64,000 nucleotides of DNA from Amoebidium appalachense (taxonomy: Eukaryota > Ichthyosporea), in the NCBI GenBank assembly GCA_963693365.1, contig CAVNZM010000013.1:1488001-1552000 (forward strand), read 5' to 3'. The position numbers and the translations under genes were made by a program. Of this stretch, positions 45,573 to 56,305 are shown one piece after another. The notes under the pieces are model-generated. The model was not told where the DNA came from. It saw only the letters and a list, made by a program, of their open reading frames with translations, and did not search any database. Within the stretch, counting starts at the first letter, position 1; every line of letters begins with the position of its first letter.

Positions 45573-45650
45573 ATGTATGTGTGTGTGTATGTGCTCAGTT
45601 GAGAGGGAAGGGGAGGGGGGGGGTGCACCGTGTGTGTGCATGTGTGCATG
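45137..45650. repeat. GT microsatellite with repeated G-rich spacer
   Basis: (GT)n interrupted four times by a spacer of the type GTGGAGAGGGAAGGGGAGGG (45,204, 45,273, 45,459, 45,599), so a unit of about 70-190 bases has been reiterated. Confidence 0.85.
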
Positions 45651-46345
45651 TTAATGCAAAGTACACACGGGGGAGTCCGTAGAATTTTTTTCCCGACGGA
45701 GGGGAGGGGGACGTGATCGGGGAATTTCAGTGTTTTCTCCAGTCCCGCATGCAACATACCAGCCTTCGTATTCAAAAAACCCAAACACCCTTTCCTTTAG
45801 CAAGTAGCTGACTTTCTCACCACCAAACGTAGATGGGGGTGGGGGGGAGTGCCCACGTTCACCCACACATCCCCACGGGCATTTGCCGGCCCATCAGGGG
45901 GGGTCCAAGAGGGGGGGGGGGGGGTCATTCTATAGTGTGCATGTGTTGTGGAGGGAAAAAACGTGCAAAAACCCTCAGAATGGACGGATTTCGATGCAGT
46001 TTTTTTTTGTTTTCCCAATGGGAAGGTATGTTAATGCAAAGTACACACGGGGGAGTCCGTAGGAATTTTTCCCGACGGAGGGGGGAACGTGATCGGGGAA
46101 TTTCAAGACGAAAAATCTAAAATCTCAATATCTGCCAAAACCCTCCGAATGGACGGGGGGAGAGGGGGGGGGGGGGGGGGGGGGGAAGGGGGGGGGGGGG
46201 GGGGGGGAGAGGCATCAAACGTGATGGCTCACACACCCCCACTGAAATTTGCTGGCCCCATAGGTGGGGTCCATGGGGGGGGGGGGGTCATTGTATAGTG
46301 TGCTTTTTTTTTGTGGGGGAGGGGGGGGGGGGGTTACACATTGGG
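45651..46345. repeat. diverged tandem duplication of about 380 bases
   Basis: TTAATGCAAAGTACACACGG and the following GACGGAGG/GTGATCGGGGAATTTC occur at 45,651 and again at 46,031. The later part (CCCCAC..GCATTTGCCGGCCC, G-run, TCATTCTATAGTGTGC) is also repeated at 45,880 and 46,240. G-runs expanded independently. Confidence 0.8.
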
Positions 46346-46459
46346 TGGTTATTTCCAAGGCAATGGCAACGTCCCCCCCCCCCCCTCTCCCCGGCGGGCC
46401 CGCCGCTGCGCTGCGGAAGATTACTCTGATCCACTCGAATCCTTTTGTCCCAAACACAG

Positions 46460-46815
46460 GCTTGCAGGATAAGAAAGGCCTGCACCTTGCAAAGCTGGAT
46501 GCCTATTTTGCATCAGAAGGGAACTTCGACCCCAGCCCCAGGCTTGAAGGACGTGGCAATTGCCTAAAGTTCCTGCCGCTACAGCTGCAGTTGTTCCTAG
46601 CGGGCTTAACGCCTGCTGAAGCACGGGGGACTCCACGGGGGGATCTGCCTCTTCCAGTGAAAAGAAAAATATTCCCATACAACAGCTGCTATATTCGACT
46701 GCAAGAAGGTGAGGAGGGAGTGTATCTTAGGGTGGTGGGGTGTAAGGAGTTTTATGGTCGGCGATCCGCACTGCAGTTTCAGGTATGGTTGGCGTATTTA
46801 TTCAGGACGTACTAA
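46460..46815 (+). CDS. unrecognised coding segment (last exon?)
   Basis: After CAAACACAG the frame reads LQDKKGLHLAKLDAYFASEG, PSPRLEGRGNCLKFLPLQLQ, VKRKIFPYNSCYIRLQEGEE and ends WLAYLFRTY with a stop. Amino-acid composition and lack of simple repeats suggest real coding. The same frame is open further left but becomes G-run/poly-C derived. I do not recognise a family. It lies inside the 15.1-kb insert, so it may be cargo or a remnant of another element. Confidence 0.45.
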
Positions 46816-47459
46816 CAGAATAGTAAGTATAGCTCTAGTATAGCGTGATGATATTCTTAGGAGCTTCCTAAGGTATGCGATATATATCTTTGCGTTTTTT
46901 TGCGTTTTTTGTGCATTTTTTTTATTTTTTTATTTTTTAATGTGTTTTTTTAGGGTAAATTCCACGCACCGGCCACTTGCTCCGCGCAGGCATTGCACCG
47001 TTTGCCAAGGTATCTCGCCTAATTTATAGGTACCTTAAATATTATTATAACTAAAACTTCTGTATTTGGCAGTTGAATGCCCCAGTTTTACTTACATTAG
47101 ACGGATCATGATTGTAATGATAACAGTGCTTCGGATTCTGTTTTGCACCCCTCCAGTAAATCTTTGTTTCCATTGGCTATCAACGCCTCGCGCGCACCTG
47201 CGCGACGCCTTCATGTTTCATGTTTCAATAAAAGCGTACCTTGTGACGCCTTCATTGTGAATGCAGTGTGAAGTTCGATCCTAAAAAACAACCAATCAAA
47301 AACGTTGGAGTGATCTATCCCACAATCAAATGCGAAATCCCTTTTCCGGCCGTATATATTGAGCTAACCCGCGCATCATGGATCGTGGTCCTGGGTAATC
47401 GGCATTGACCGGGTGGTGAAGACGCCGTGGCTGAGGATAGCGATACGTGCTTTGCTTTT
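46816..47459. other. non-coding part of the insert
   Basis: T-rich tracts near 46,890-46,950, then mixed sequence with CCAAT-like and TATA-like strings (about 47,290-47,360). No gene recognised. Confidence 0.45.
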
Positions 47460-48388
47460 CTATCCCAGGGAACACTTAAAGATCATCTAAATCGATCCCA
47501 TTGAAGCCTTTAAGAGGTCCTAAAGTAATCCTCACACAATAGCTAATTGCAACTCTGAACATCTTTACGCTACCCCAAATAGGGCGTGAAGATCGCAGAA
47601 AGGTATCACCAATACATGCCTAAGATTGCGTTAGCATATCACATGCACAGACATGGCCTGTCTTGAAGATATAATTGGGATGGCCAAAAGCGCTACAAAG
47701 AACTCTCCAAAGATCTCCTTAGATGATCCACTGCCTAGCTGTGATATATCCTGACGACATCCTAACGCAATCAGTTCGTTTCGCAAATGTTGCATGGCCA
47801 TACGGGATTAAGAGAGGATAAAGATTGTACTAAGATTTCCGCAGTACATCTTTAACATATCTCTACGCCCATCCCACGAGCGCCTTGTGTCAACTTACTT
47901 GCGTGTATAATGCATCTTACACACATCTATATAATATGTATCGGTATCTCTCATAGACATCCTGTAGAATGAGTGCAGACGTCTTTAGGACATCTGTTAA
48001 CTACCCCATGTTCCGGGATGATAACAATATGTTTTTCAATCCGTCCAGGATATCTTTAAGACGCAAAAGACCACAAAATTCGAAAGACGTCTTCAATATA
48101 TCCCGTATGCATCCGCAACCCATCGGACAATTTAAAGGGGGGTTAAGGACATCCGGACTTGTGCTGATGGGTATAAGTGCACTTCCAGGTGTCTGTATGA
48201 CATCTTGTCAGACGACTTTACTACGTCTTTAAGATGTCCGCTGTCTTGAATCCATGCCAGACGTATTTAATATATATGGGATGTGTTTCAGACGCCTTGC
48301 CATCCTGAAATTCCGGGTTATCCTAAACCCGTCCTAAGCTATCTTTTAGATATATTAACGACGATAGGACGTCCTAAAGTCGTACAGG
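47460..48388. repeat. right subterminal zone of the insert
   Basis: Degenerate phrases such as AGGATATCTTTAAGACG, GACGTCTTTAGGACATC, CATCTTTAACATATCT and GGACGTCCTAAAGTCG recur. Texture matches 33,290-34,140. An 87-codon frame at 47,969-48,232 lies wholly in this material and is probably accidental. Confidence 0.5.
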
Positions 48389-48410
48389 ACAGGTTTCGGA
48401 TGGGGGGTGA

Positions 48411-48737
48411 TCTTTGCTGATGATCCGACGGTATGAAGCTGATGTGGGTGCTCACAATTTAAAATGTAACCGTAATGTGGGTGGTGTAGATGAGATGGGT
48501 GGTGGTAGTGGGGGGCATGGTGGTGGTGGTGGTGGTCACGGGGGTGGCCACGGGGGTAGTGGGGGTAATGTTGGTGGTAAGGGTAAATCTAGTGGGGGAG
48601 GTAAATGGGCTAAGGACGATAAAAAGAAAGATAAGAGGGGGCCCAATTGTTGGGCATGCAAGCAGCCGGGGCATCGTTTTAAAGATTGCCCCACCCGAGC
48701 TGCCAAGAAGAACAAGGGCAAGCAAAGTGAAAAATAG
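48411..48737 (+). pseudogene. chromovirus gag, nucleocapsid zinc knuckle
   Basis: Resumes gag after the insert: RRYEADVGAHNLKCNRN, a Gly-rich linker, a Lys-rich stretch, then CWACKQPGHRFKDC, a standard CX2CX4HX4C knuckle (48,648-48,688), and a Lys-rich tail to a stop. The knuckle binds the element's RNA during packaging. It is cut off from its capsid by the insert, so it is non-functional here. Confidence 0.9.
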
Positions 48738-48799
48738 GTAATTGCCGGTGCTAGATGCACGGATACGGCATGTATTGCACATTGTGACCCAGTGGGTCA

Positions 48800-49908
48800 C
48801 GAAGAAGTAATTAAAAATGTGCCTATACCACGTGCTTCTGCCCCGGCTTCTTCCGATATTCCCCCCTCCGAGCCCCTTTCCCCCGACCCCCGACCCCCGA
48901 CCCCCCCACACCTATCCCCCCCCACAAAGAAACTTCGAACACTCGATAGAATAAGAAAAGTGTTCGATATAAGTGCCATATGCAATGCAGGAAAACGTAT
49001 CTATGTTAATCATTGTTACGTTGAGTAATGAAAAATACTTTGCATTGTTTGACACTGGGGCATCATTCACGGTGGTTAGTGAAGCTGTTTTTTCCCGACA
49101 CATGCAGGAGTTTGCTTTGCAACCCTCTGATGTGATTGTTACTTCCGTACGAAAAAACGATAAAGCTCTAGCTGTGTGTGGTGAAGTGATGCTCCCGTTA
49201 TGCCTCGGTTCTCAAACATTCATGTGGCCTTGCTTAGTAATTAAAAATATTAAGCATGACATGATTATTGGGAACGATTTTGCCAACAAACACATTGCCA
49301 CCACTAATCATCAAGCACACTCACTAACACTGGTGTCGGGGATGGTGGTGCCGACGTCATCTTTGCACACCCCCTACACAATGTGTCCTGTTACCGTCAA
49401 GCACGACACCACCGTCAAATCTGGCTTCGGATGTGTATTACGTGCAACGGTGCAGGTGACTGCTGCTGCTGCTGCTGCTGGCACCCTCGGTATCTTCGAG
49501 CCTACTCGTGAATTTCGAGATAAGTTCCCCCCCACCATCTGTGAAATTAGTGTGGATAAATCGATTGCTGTTGTGTGCGAAAATGGTGTGGGTCCGGATT
49601 TGAACGTGTTCGGTACCATCGGTCATTTCGTTCCTACGAGCCGACATGAGTACATACACGAACTGAGTGTTTTGCAAGCCGAACCCCACCCCAGTCGTAC
49701 ACAAACCGTCGTTGGTGCAATAGCGCAGTGCATCAGGTGGGCAACGGGGGGTGGAGAAGGTTGCCTACCCAATTCACCTCCGGCCGTGCCACCGGGCCGG
49801 GTGCCTACCGATAACATGTGTGGGCACGAAGGGCATGTGAGTGGGACACGAGGCGGTCCGATACACTCACCGATCGACCAATCAATGTGTGCCGTTGATC
49901 ATGAAACC
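48800..49908 (+). pseudogene. chromovirus protease region
   Basis: Pol begins after gag in other frames. 48,973 onward has FALFDTGASFTVVS, the Asp-Thr-Gly-Ala active site of retroviral-type aspartic proteases (49,051-49,062), then DMIIGNDF, the usual downstream loop. A Pro-rich stretch (48,850-48,920) precedes it in a different frame. The frame is lost at the C13-like run at 49,907, and the RT continues one frame over. Confidence 0.85.
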
Positions 49909-51690
49909 CCCCCCCCCACGAAAAATTTCGGAAATTTCGGGTGGGGGTGCACTGGCACACGATGCCGGCCAGGCTCCCCACGGTTTTGATTGGATTAGGG
50001 TGCCTCAGAGTATGCTTCCGGATGTCAAGAAACTATTAGAAGCACACTCTCGTTGCTTCATCACTACGGACCCCGACGAATTTCCTCAGATTAAAGGATT
50101 CACCATGCACATAGACACGGGAGATAACCCACCGATTCGATTAAAACAGTGGAGGTTGGAACAAGTGAAAGAGCAGGCTGCAAAGGAGATCGTAGAGGAT
50201 ATGTGTCGTAGAGGGCAGATGGAACAAGCACACAGTCAGTATAATTCACCCACCTTCGTAATACGAAAACCAAACGGAAAATACCGTCTGCTGACTGATT
50301 TTCGTGCTCTTAACAAGCAAATTCGAAAATCTGCCTGGCCCGTGCCCAACTTGCAACAACAAATAGAGAAGTTGGCTGGGTATAAGTATTTCTGTAAAGC
50401 TGATATGTCGGGTGCCTTTTACCAAATACTGCTAGACGCTGAGTCACGTGAAAAAACAGGATTTTCTGTGGCTGGTGTGCAGTATCGTTATTGTGTGGCA
50501 CCACAGGGGCTAAGTACTTCCCCGTCCCAGCTAGCCCAGTCTATCATGACACAGATTTTGGCCCCTCTGGCCGATGACGTGGTGGTATATGCCGATGATT
50601 TAGCTGTGGGTGCCCACACCGAAAAAGAATTAATACAGAAGCTTGACCGACTTTTCACCCGTCTCGGTGAATATGGAGTTAAGCTCGATGGGGCAAAGAC
50701 ATACATTGGGCTCACGGAAATACCGTTTTTGGGTTGGATTGTAGGTGTGAATGGCATTCGGCCCGACCCGAAAAAGGTTCAGGCAGTGAAAGATTGACCG
50801 GTACCAAACACACTACACCAACTCCGGGGTTTTCTGGGTATTACTTCGTATCTCCGCCGTCACATTTTAAATTATGCAGAGCGAGCCCGGCCCATGAATG
50901 CCGAGTGTTACGGAGAAAAACACCGACGGTTAAAATGGACGGACGAATTAGATCGCTCGTTTAAAGATTTAAAATCGGCGTTATCGGAGGAAGTACTACT
51001 TGCCCTGCCCGATCTTTCCCCCACGGGGGGTCAGTTTCTTATTCGTTGTGATGCTAGTCGGTTCTCGGAAGGGGCTTGCCTGTATCAAAAACAAAAAGAT
51101 GGCAAGTTCCGCACGGTCACGGTGGCATATGCCTCCCGGATGTTTCAACCTACCGAACGTAGGTGGAGCAACATCGAACGAGAAACGCATGCAATCTATT
51201 GGGCACTGAAAGAGTTTAGGGTGTACGTGTATGGTCGAGTGAATACTATTGTGGAAAGTGACCATAAGCCCTGTCTTTCTCTTAAAGGTGTCAAACGGAT
51301 AGCGAACGAACGGATGCAACGGTGGGCGTTGGAAATGCAGGAGTATGATTTCGACCTATACTACCGTCCTGGCCCTACCATGCACGATGCTGATGGGTTA
51401 AGCCGTATAGGATATATTCTGCATGAGAACGAAAACATACCACTGGAAAAGTGGGATGTGAAAAAGGAATTACAAGAGGTTCTCACAGCAGATTTATCCG
51501 AGCTTAGCTCGAAACCAGCCGAAGTGTTTGTTGATTGGGGTGATGCACTCGAATTCACACACATTTTCGACCCAGACCGCTTGAAATGTGCACAAATTTC
51601 TGCACTCAGTCAAGCCGGCCTGCCCTCCCTTTCTGCACTCGGTGCCAGTGGTGCCGGCTATCAGAAGGAAGCAATTATGATGGCACAGGG
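49909..51690 (+). pseudogene. chromovirus reverse transcriptase and RNase H
   Basis: RT: NGKYRLLTDFRALNKQ, KADMSGAFYQILLD, APQGLSTSPSQLAQ and the catalytic VVVYADDLAV (YADD at 50,588-50,599). An in-frame TGA at 50,795-50,797 (where a Trp is expected in the KDWP phrase) interrupts it. The same frame continues with LRGFLGITSYLRRH and the RNase H domain: LIRCDASRFSEGAC, IERETHAIYWALKEF and ESDHKPC. The frame breaks at a G-run near 51,685-51,692. RT and RNase H convert the element RNA to DNA. Confidence 0.92.
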
Positions 51691-52790
51691 GGGGACAAAA
51701 TGTGTAAGGATATAATCACGTGGCTCCGGTGGCTTGCCTCCCTCGATGCCGAAGCCAAACGGGAATGGCAGGCAGGGGGGGAACGAGCTGCACAGGGTCT
51801 TAATCTTGAGTATTTCGGATACAAAAAGGTTAAGAAAATAGCACAAATGTGTGTGATAGAGGATGACGTGCTTTATCATGTGGCTAAGGATGGTCGTCGT
51901 TGCCTATATGTGCCCGAAATCCTTCGTGCTGATTTATTAAGAAGTGTGCACGACGGGGGGGCTCATACTGGCATTGAACGAACTTACGAAAGATTATACA
52001 ATTACTATTGGCCATGCATGCACAAAGATATCACTGCTTATGTGAATGCCTGCACAGTGTCACAGTGCCAAGGCCGTAACGATAACCCACACTTGAGAAG
52101 TAGGCCATTTGAACAGAGATACGAAAATTTAAAAATGTTCTCTCGTGTTCAACTGTTGACCTTATGGGTCCGTTCACAGAAACGAAAAATGGTAATACTT
52201 TCATTTGTGTGTTTATGGATATGGCAACGAAGTATTTAATCACTGTGCCCATCCAATCTAAGCATGCCGTTAATGTTGCACATGCACTCATGAATGTAAT
52301 TTGCTATATACACGGCCCCCCTCGCACACTCTTGAGTGATCAAGGATCAGAATTTCTCAATGAGCTAATTGTTGAGGTTTGCCGTATAGCAAATATTGCA
52401 CAAGTGAGCACCTCTGCATATCACCCACAAAGCAACGGTTCCAATGAACGGTCTCATAGATTTATAATAATGCACTCTCAAAGTACGTTAATTATGAGCA
52501 CACTAATTGGGACACTCTGTTGCCGGTGGTTACACATGCATACAACACAACAACACACAAAATTTTGCAATGTACACCGTATTATCTTGTGTACGGGCAA
52601 GAAGCAACACAATTCCCTGACGTTGCCCTTCTTAGCAGTAACCACCCGGCACTCAAGGACCCAGAGTGGAAGGCATACCGGCGAGAGTTACTAGCCCGTC
52701 TGCCTCTGCTCCGTGCTGTGGTCCAGCAACGTGCCGTACGAGAGCCCCCAGGCCCCTCGGTGGCTCGTGAATTTATTATTAATAAGTAGG
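51691..52790 (+). pseudogene. chromovirus integrase
   Basis: Zinc-binding N-terminus: GGAHTGIERTYERLYNYYWP and NACTVSQCQ; the Cys pair is spaced by four residues, not the usual two, so this site may be damaged. The catalytic core follows in another frame with VDLMGPF, LLSDQGSEF and YHPQSNGSNERSHR, supplying Asp, Asp and Glu. Frame changes occur near 52,140 and 52,480, and a TAG at 52,787-52,789 closes the frame. Integrase inserts the DNA copy into the chromosome. Confidence 0.9.
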
Positions 52791-53281
52791 GTGCACGGAT
52801 TCGTGTTCGGAATCAAGCCAAAAATATCGGTGCCTGGGATGTACGGTGGATTACGGGTTACGAAATCGTCAAAAGGGTCGGCCCGGTCACGTACGAGATC
52901 CGAAGCTTAGCAACTATGAAGAAATCTAAGTGGCACGTGGACGATATTCAGCTTGAATTGAGTGAGCAAAATAGAATTCGGCCTCAAGATCTCTCTCACC
53001 TCCCGGACACCGTGACGGGCGATAATCACAATTTCAACAAGGTTCTGCCGGACGAGTGGGTGGTGGAAAAGGTGCTTGACGTAAGAATTCAGAAACGGCG
53101 CAAGCAATCCACCCCTTACAAGTGGTACCAGATCAAGTGGGCAGGCAAAGATGAATCATTCACCTCTTGGGAGTGTGAGAAAGACTTAGCCTGCCCGGAC
53201 AAGATCCGAGAGTTCCACCAACGCAGAGGTGACCTTGCATCGTTCCACGGATACATTGACTCATTGTGTGGAGCATGGTGA
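52791..53281 (+). pseudogene. chromovirus integrase C-terminus with chromodomain
   Basis: After the TAG the same frame goes on: RVRNQAKNIGAWDVRW, VGPVTYEIRSL, WHVDDIQLEL (the usual integrase tail), then a chromodomain at about 53,050-53,230 with WVVEKVLDVR, YKWYQIKWAGKDESFTSWEC. Chromodomains of chromoviruses bind methylated histone H3 and steer insertion to heterochromatin. The domain itself is complete; the protein as a whole is interrupted upstream. Confidence 0.9.
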
Positions 53282-53321
53282 CGTATGTCGAGGACGACAT
53301 ACTTCTTTTTACGGTGGGGCG

Positions 53322-53930
53322 TGTGGTATATTATACCGGATATCTAGTATGGATGTACACAGGTTGAGATATACGCGCACGTGTACATGTATATATACCA
53401 CTGTGTTTGATCTTAGGTAGGCCAGTATGCATGTCCCCCCCAGTCTTGTGCGCATGAGCATGGAGTTAAACATATGTGCACGTGCAGCTTGCAGGATTAT
53501 TCATGGGAAAACAGATATAATAGTCACATGGGACCGACACGTAGTAGAGGAACCATGAGCGTTAAGTTATAGTTTTATCATGGGAAAATATGCAAGTAGC
53601 CGTGAGGTATGACTGTGGAATGCATCGCTTCAAGTACTGTCACCCGATTGGCTCACAAAGTTTATTGGAACCGTGATAGCCATGGGACAGAACCGTGAAC
53701 CGTATGTGATTGGCTCTCGTAGCCAAAAAGGACATACCGATGCGCATGTCTGAGCCGCTGTGCGAGCTCCGATATAAGGGCATGTCGGGGGCTTCAGAGC
53801 TCACTGAGTGTGCTCGGCTTACTAGGTGTAAGTAGGACTAGCACGTAACTTAGCAAAGCGTGGTCTAGTCAACCCCCGTTCATTTACAAATATATTGTTT
53901 GTCACGGACACACGATCATTCTATACAACA
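53322..53930 (+). repeat. chromovirus 3' LTR
   Basis: 609 bases, TGTGGTATAT...TATACAACA, without the solo LTR found in the 5' copy. The purine tract before it is short (GGTGGGGCG). Followed by AACCC (53,931-53,935), the target duplication. Confidence 0.95.
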
Positions 53931-55561
53931 AACCCGTATTCAGACAAAGGGCGAATATATGTGCGAAATATACTAAGACGATTGTATAGGTGGACAGTAT
54001 GAGAAAGAGTAGCAAGATACACATCCCTAAATAACCGAAGACACCTGCCTGCACTCTCCACCCGACGGTCGATCATCCGTTTGAAACATATGCCCCATTC
54101 GTCCACCGGAATCCCCAAATACTTGTATTCGATTGGGCGAGGGAGGGGACTGCCGAAAATACAAACGTCGTCCCATGCCGGTATCGATTTTGATAAAAGG
54201 GCACACTTTTTGACATTAATCTGCATATCGTTGCGCTGGCACCAATGTTCAACCACACGAATGTATTGCCGTAGTTCGAGAGGATCGGATGACATAAGCA
54301 CAATATCGTCGGCAAAAAAGAGGGCGGGGGGAGCCTGGGATGGCAACCCCCCGTCAATTTGTGCCGCAGAAAGAGTGTCGGCTAAATCATCAATATACAG
54401 GTTGAAAAGAAGAGGACTTAGCAGGGACCCTTGAAGTACCCCGCGCGTGCGGGTAAACCCCGGGGAGAGCCGCCCATTAACCACCGCTCGTCCGCGTGTA
54501 AACGTAAACATAGCTTCCAGTAGCCGACCCATTTGGAATGGGACACCGCGAGTGGCCAACTTGGCCCACAGGCGAGGGAGGTCGACCGTGTCGTACACGT
54601 TCTTAAAATCGATAAATACGAGGTGCTCGGTATCACTTTGAGTTGCATTATGTAGAGTGAGGATTTGTGCGTAACATGAGTGTCGATGCCGAAACGCCGC
54701 CTGAAGAGGGCTCAGCTGGGAAGCCTGCTTAAGGGTGGGGTTACGGGAAAAGGCCTGTAAAAGGCCACTTTCGAATAATCGGCGAAAAACGGACGTAAGG
54801 GTGATAGGGCGAAATTCGTGGATGGGACCCTGTGCAACCGTTTTCTTGATGGGAAACACTAAGGTGGCTAGCCACTCCGAGGGCACTTTACCGACATCAG
54901 AATACCAGCTAAACAACTCGCTAAGAATACATGTAAGTGGTGGCGGCGGGCCACGCTTTTCGTCTTTCTCGGGTCGGGATGGGATGAGTACCTTAAGTAG
55001 TGCCATAGGGATGCCGTCCGGCCCGCACGCTTTGCGGGACGGGTAACGGGAGACTAACTGCCATACCGCATCTGGGGTAAAAAGTTCCCCCAATTCAGCC
55101 CCAAACTCAGCCGGCCCCGCTGGCCACGCCGTGTGTGGTGGTGGTGGTGTGTCGGAGGGTGGAACAAAAACAGGAGGGGGCGCCTGCCCCAGGTCCGTGG
55201 CCGTACATGTCGGGTTACGTTTAAACAGCCTGAGGGTGCCGTAAAAGGAATCGGTTGCAGATTCCGGGTCGGATGACGGGTCGGCCGTTATTCGAATCGA
55301 ATGATCGCCGCGATCAATCTTCCGAATATTACCCAATAGCATGTGATACGGTAGAGGCTTACGTAAGGCAGCCTCCGCTCGAGGGCCGCGAGTGTGTGTA
55401 GTTCGTGCTTGTGGGTAAACTTGGGCACCTAAACAGGCATATTCACCTATGTCCCACAAGGTTTCTCGTACTGTAGACCAGACGCTATCGATGAAGGTCT
55501 GGTCGGTGCGTAGCGGGGTTTGGCGTCCATCACGCACAAGCGATAGTAGACTCGGTTGCAC
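53931..55561 (-). pseudogene. LINE-B reverse transcriptase, 3' side cut by the chromovirus
   Basis: Minus-strand frame with ACGPDGIPMALLKVL, FRPITLTSVFRRLFES, FIDFKNVYDTVD, RGVLQGSLLSPLLFNLYIDDL and FFADDIVLMS. The catalytic box is FADD where LINE-A has YADD. It is interrupted in its thumb region at IRPLSEYG, and the remainder lies at 29,383-30,230, 23.7 kb away. It belongs to the same broad group as LINE-A (shared order and C-terminal motif) but is a distinct family. Confidence 0.92.
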
Positions 55562-56303
55562 CGTCTGGAAAAAGAAGCAAGTGTCTGCTTGGCCGCGCTG
55601 GCTTTTAAGTTCGCGTACGTTAAGTCTGTAAGTGTGTTGTGGTGACGGCGTAGAAAGGCTAAGTGTAGTGCGAAAGACTATAGGTAGGTGGTCTGACGGT
55701 GGTGGGTGTAGGTTGTGGTGTATGTGTTAGGTGCAAGGACCAGAGGCTGCCCCCCAGTCCGTGCGGTGTTCTTGTACTACAGATGGAAGAGTAAGGCGTA
55801 AGGCTGTAACAAAAGTGTGGAAGGTTGGCGTGCGTGGGTGGTTGGGTTTAAGTAGGGCCTGTGGGTGGCCGTGTAGGGGGTGTGGGGTGGTGATTAGCGG
55901 GCTATTAAAGTCTCCTAACACTAGTGTGGGAACGGTTATGTGGGGCGATGGTGTTAAGTTCGTGTTTAAGTGCTAGCAGTGGAAGGCTAGGTGGAAAATA
56001 AACAAAAGCGCATATATGGCCACAAACTGAGATGGTGAGTGTGTGTATTGTACGTGCTAAAACTGAACAGTGGTTAACAAAGTGGGAGGCGGCGATGAAC
56101 ACTATGCCGGAGTGAGGCTTGTGGCCCACAGGCTGAGTAGACTCGCCCACGAGCCGTCCAGACCGACGAAGTGTGGCGTGGTCTCGCCACCACGTTTCTG
56201 CGACACTGTCAATAAACGGGAACTCCTGTTGGGATAACAAAAGAAGAAACTGTGCTTTACTCTTATTTAGACTACGAGCATTCCAGAAAAGAAAGGAAAG
56301 CAT
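55562..56303 (-). pseudogene. LINE-B AP-type endonuclease, frameshifted
   Basis: Starts MLSFLFWNARSLNKSKAQFL, with the NAR motif of LINE endonucleases, then ETWW. After a frame change comes LGDFNSP (55,905-55,921), then HRTDWGAASG, and SDHLPI near 55,681-55,698. These are the metal-binding and catalytic landmarks of the family. At least two frame changes break it. The enzyme would nick the target DNA to prime reverse transcription. Confidence 0.85.
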
Positions 56304-56305
56304 GC

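Larger units (their letters stand above)
33276..48402. mobile_element. 15.1-kb insert in gag with short imperfect terminal inverted repeats
   Basis: DNA foreign to the chromovirus separates the capsid from the zinc knuckle. At the left edge CATCCTAAACCCGT (33,276-33,289) and at the right edge, reverse-complemented, CATCCGAAACCTGT (48,389-48,402) match at 12 of 14 positions. Both outer zones (33,290-34,140 and 47,460-48,390) share a peculiar texture of scattered phrases like GATATCTTTAAGACG, GACATC and AGGACGTCC, as subterminal repeats would. A direct copy of ATCCTAAACCCGT also occurs near 48,321. No target duplication was certain and no transposase is recognised. It could be a non-autonomous DNA transposon or a composite; the edges are approximate. 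Confidence 0.5.
30234..53930 (+). mobile_element. Ty3/gypsy chromovirus, split by later insertions
   Basis: LTR retrotransposon inserted into LINE-B. Order: 5' LTR, gag capsid, [15.1-kb insert], zinc knuckle, protease, RT, RNase H, integrase, chromodomain, 3' LTR, which is the Ty3/gypsy order with the C-terminal chromodomain of chromoviruses. Without the nested DNA it would be about 7.8 kb. Coding is broken by several frameshifts, often in homopolymers, and by two in-frame stops, yet the LTRs differ by only a few bases and small indels over 609 positions, so it is young or partly mis-assembled. Confidence 0.95.
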
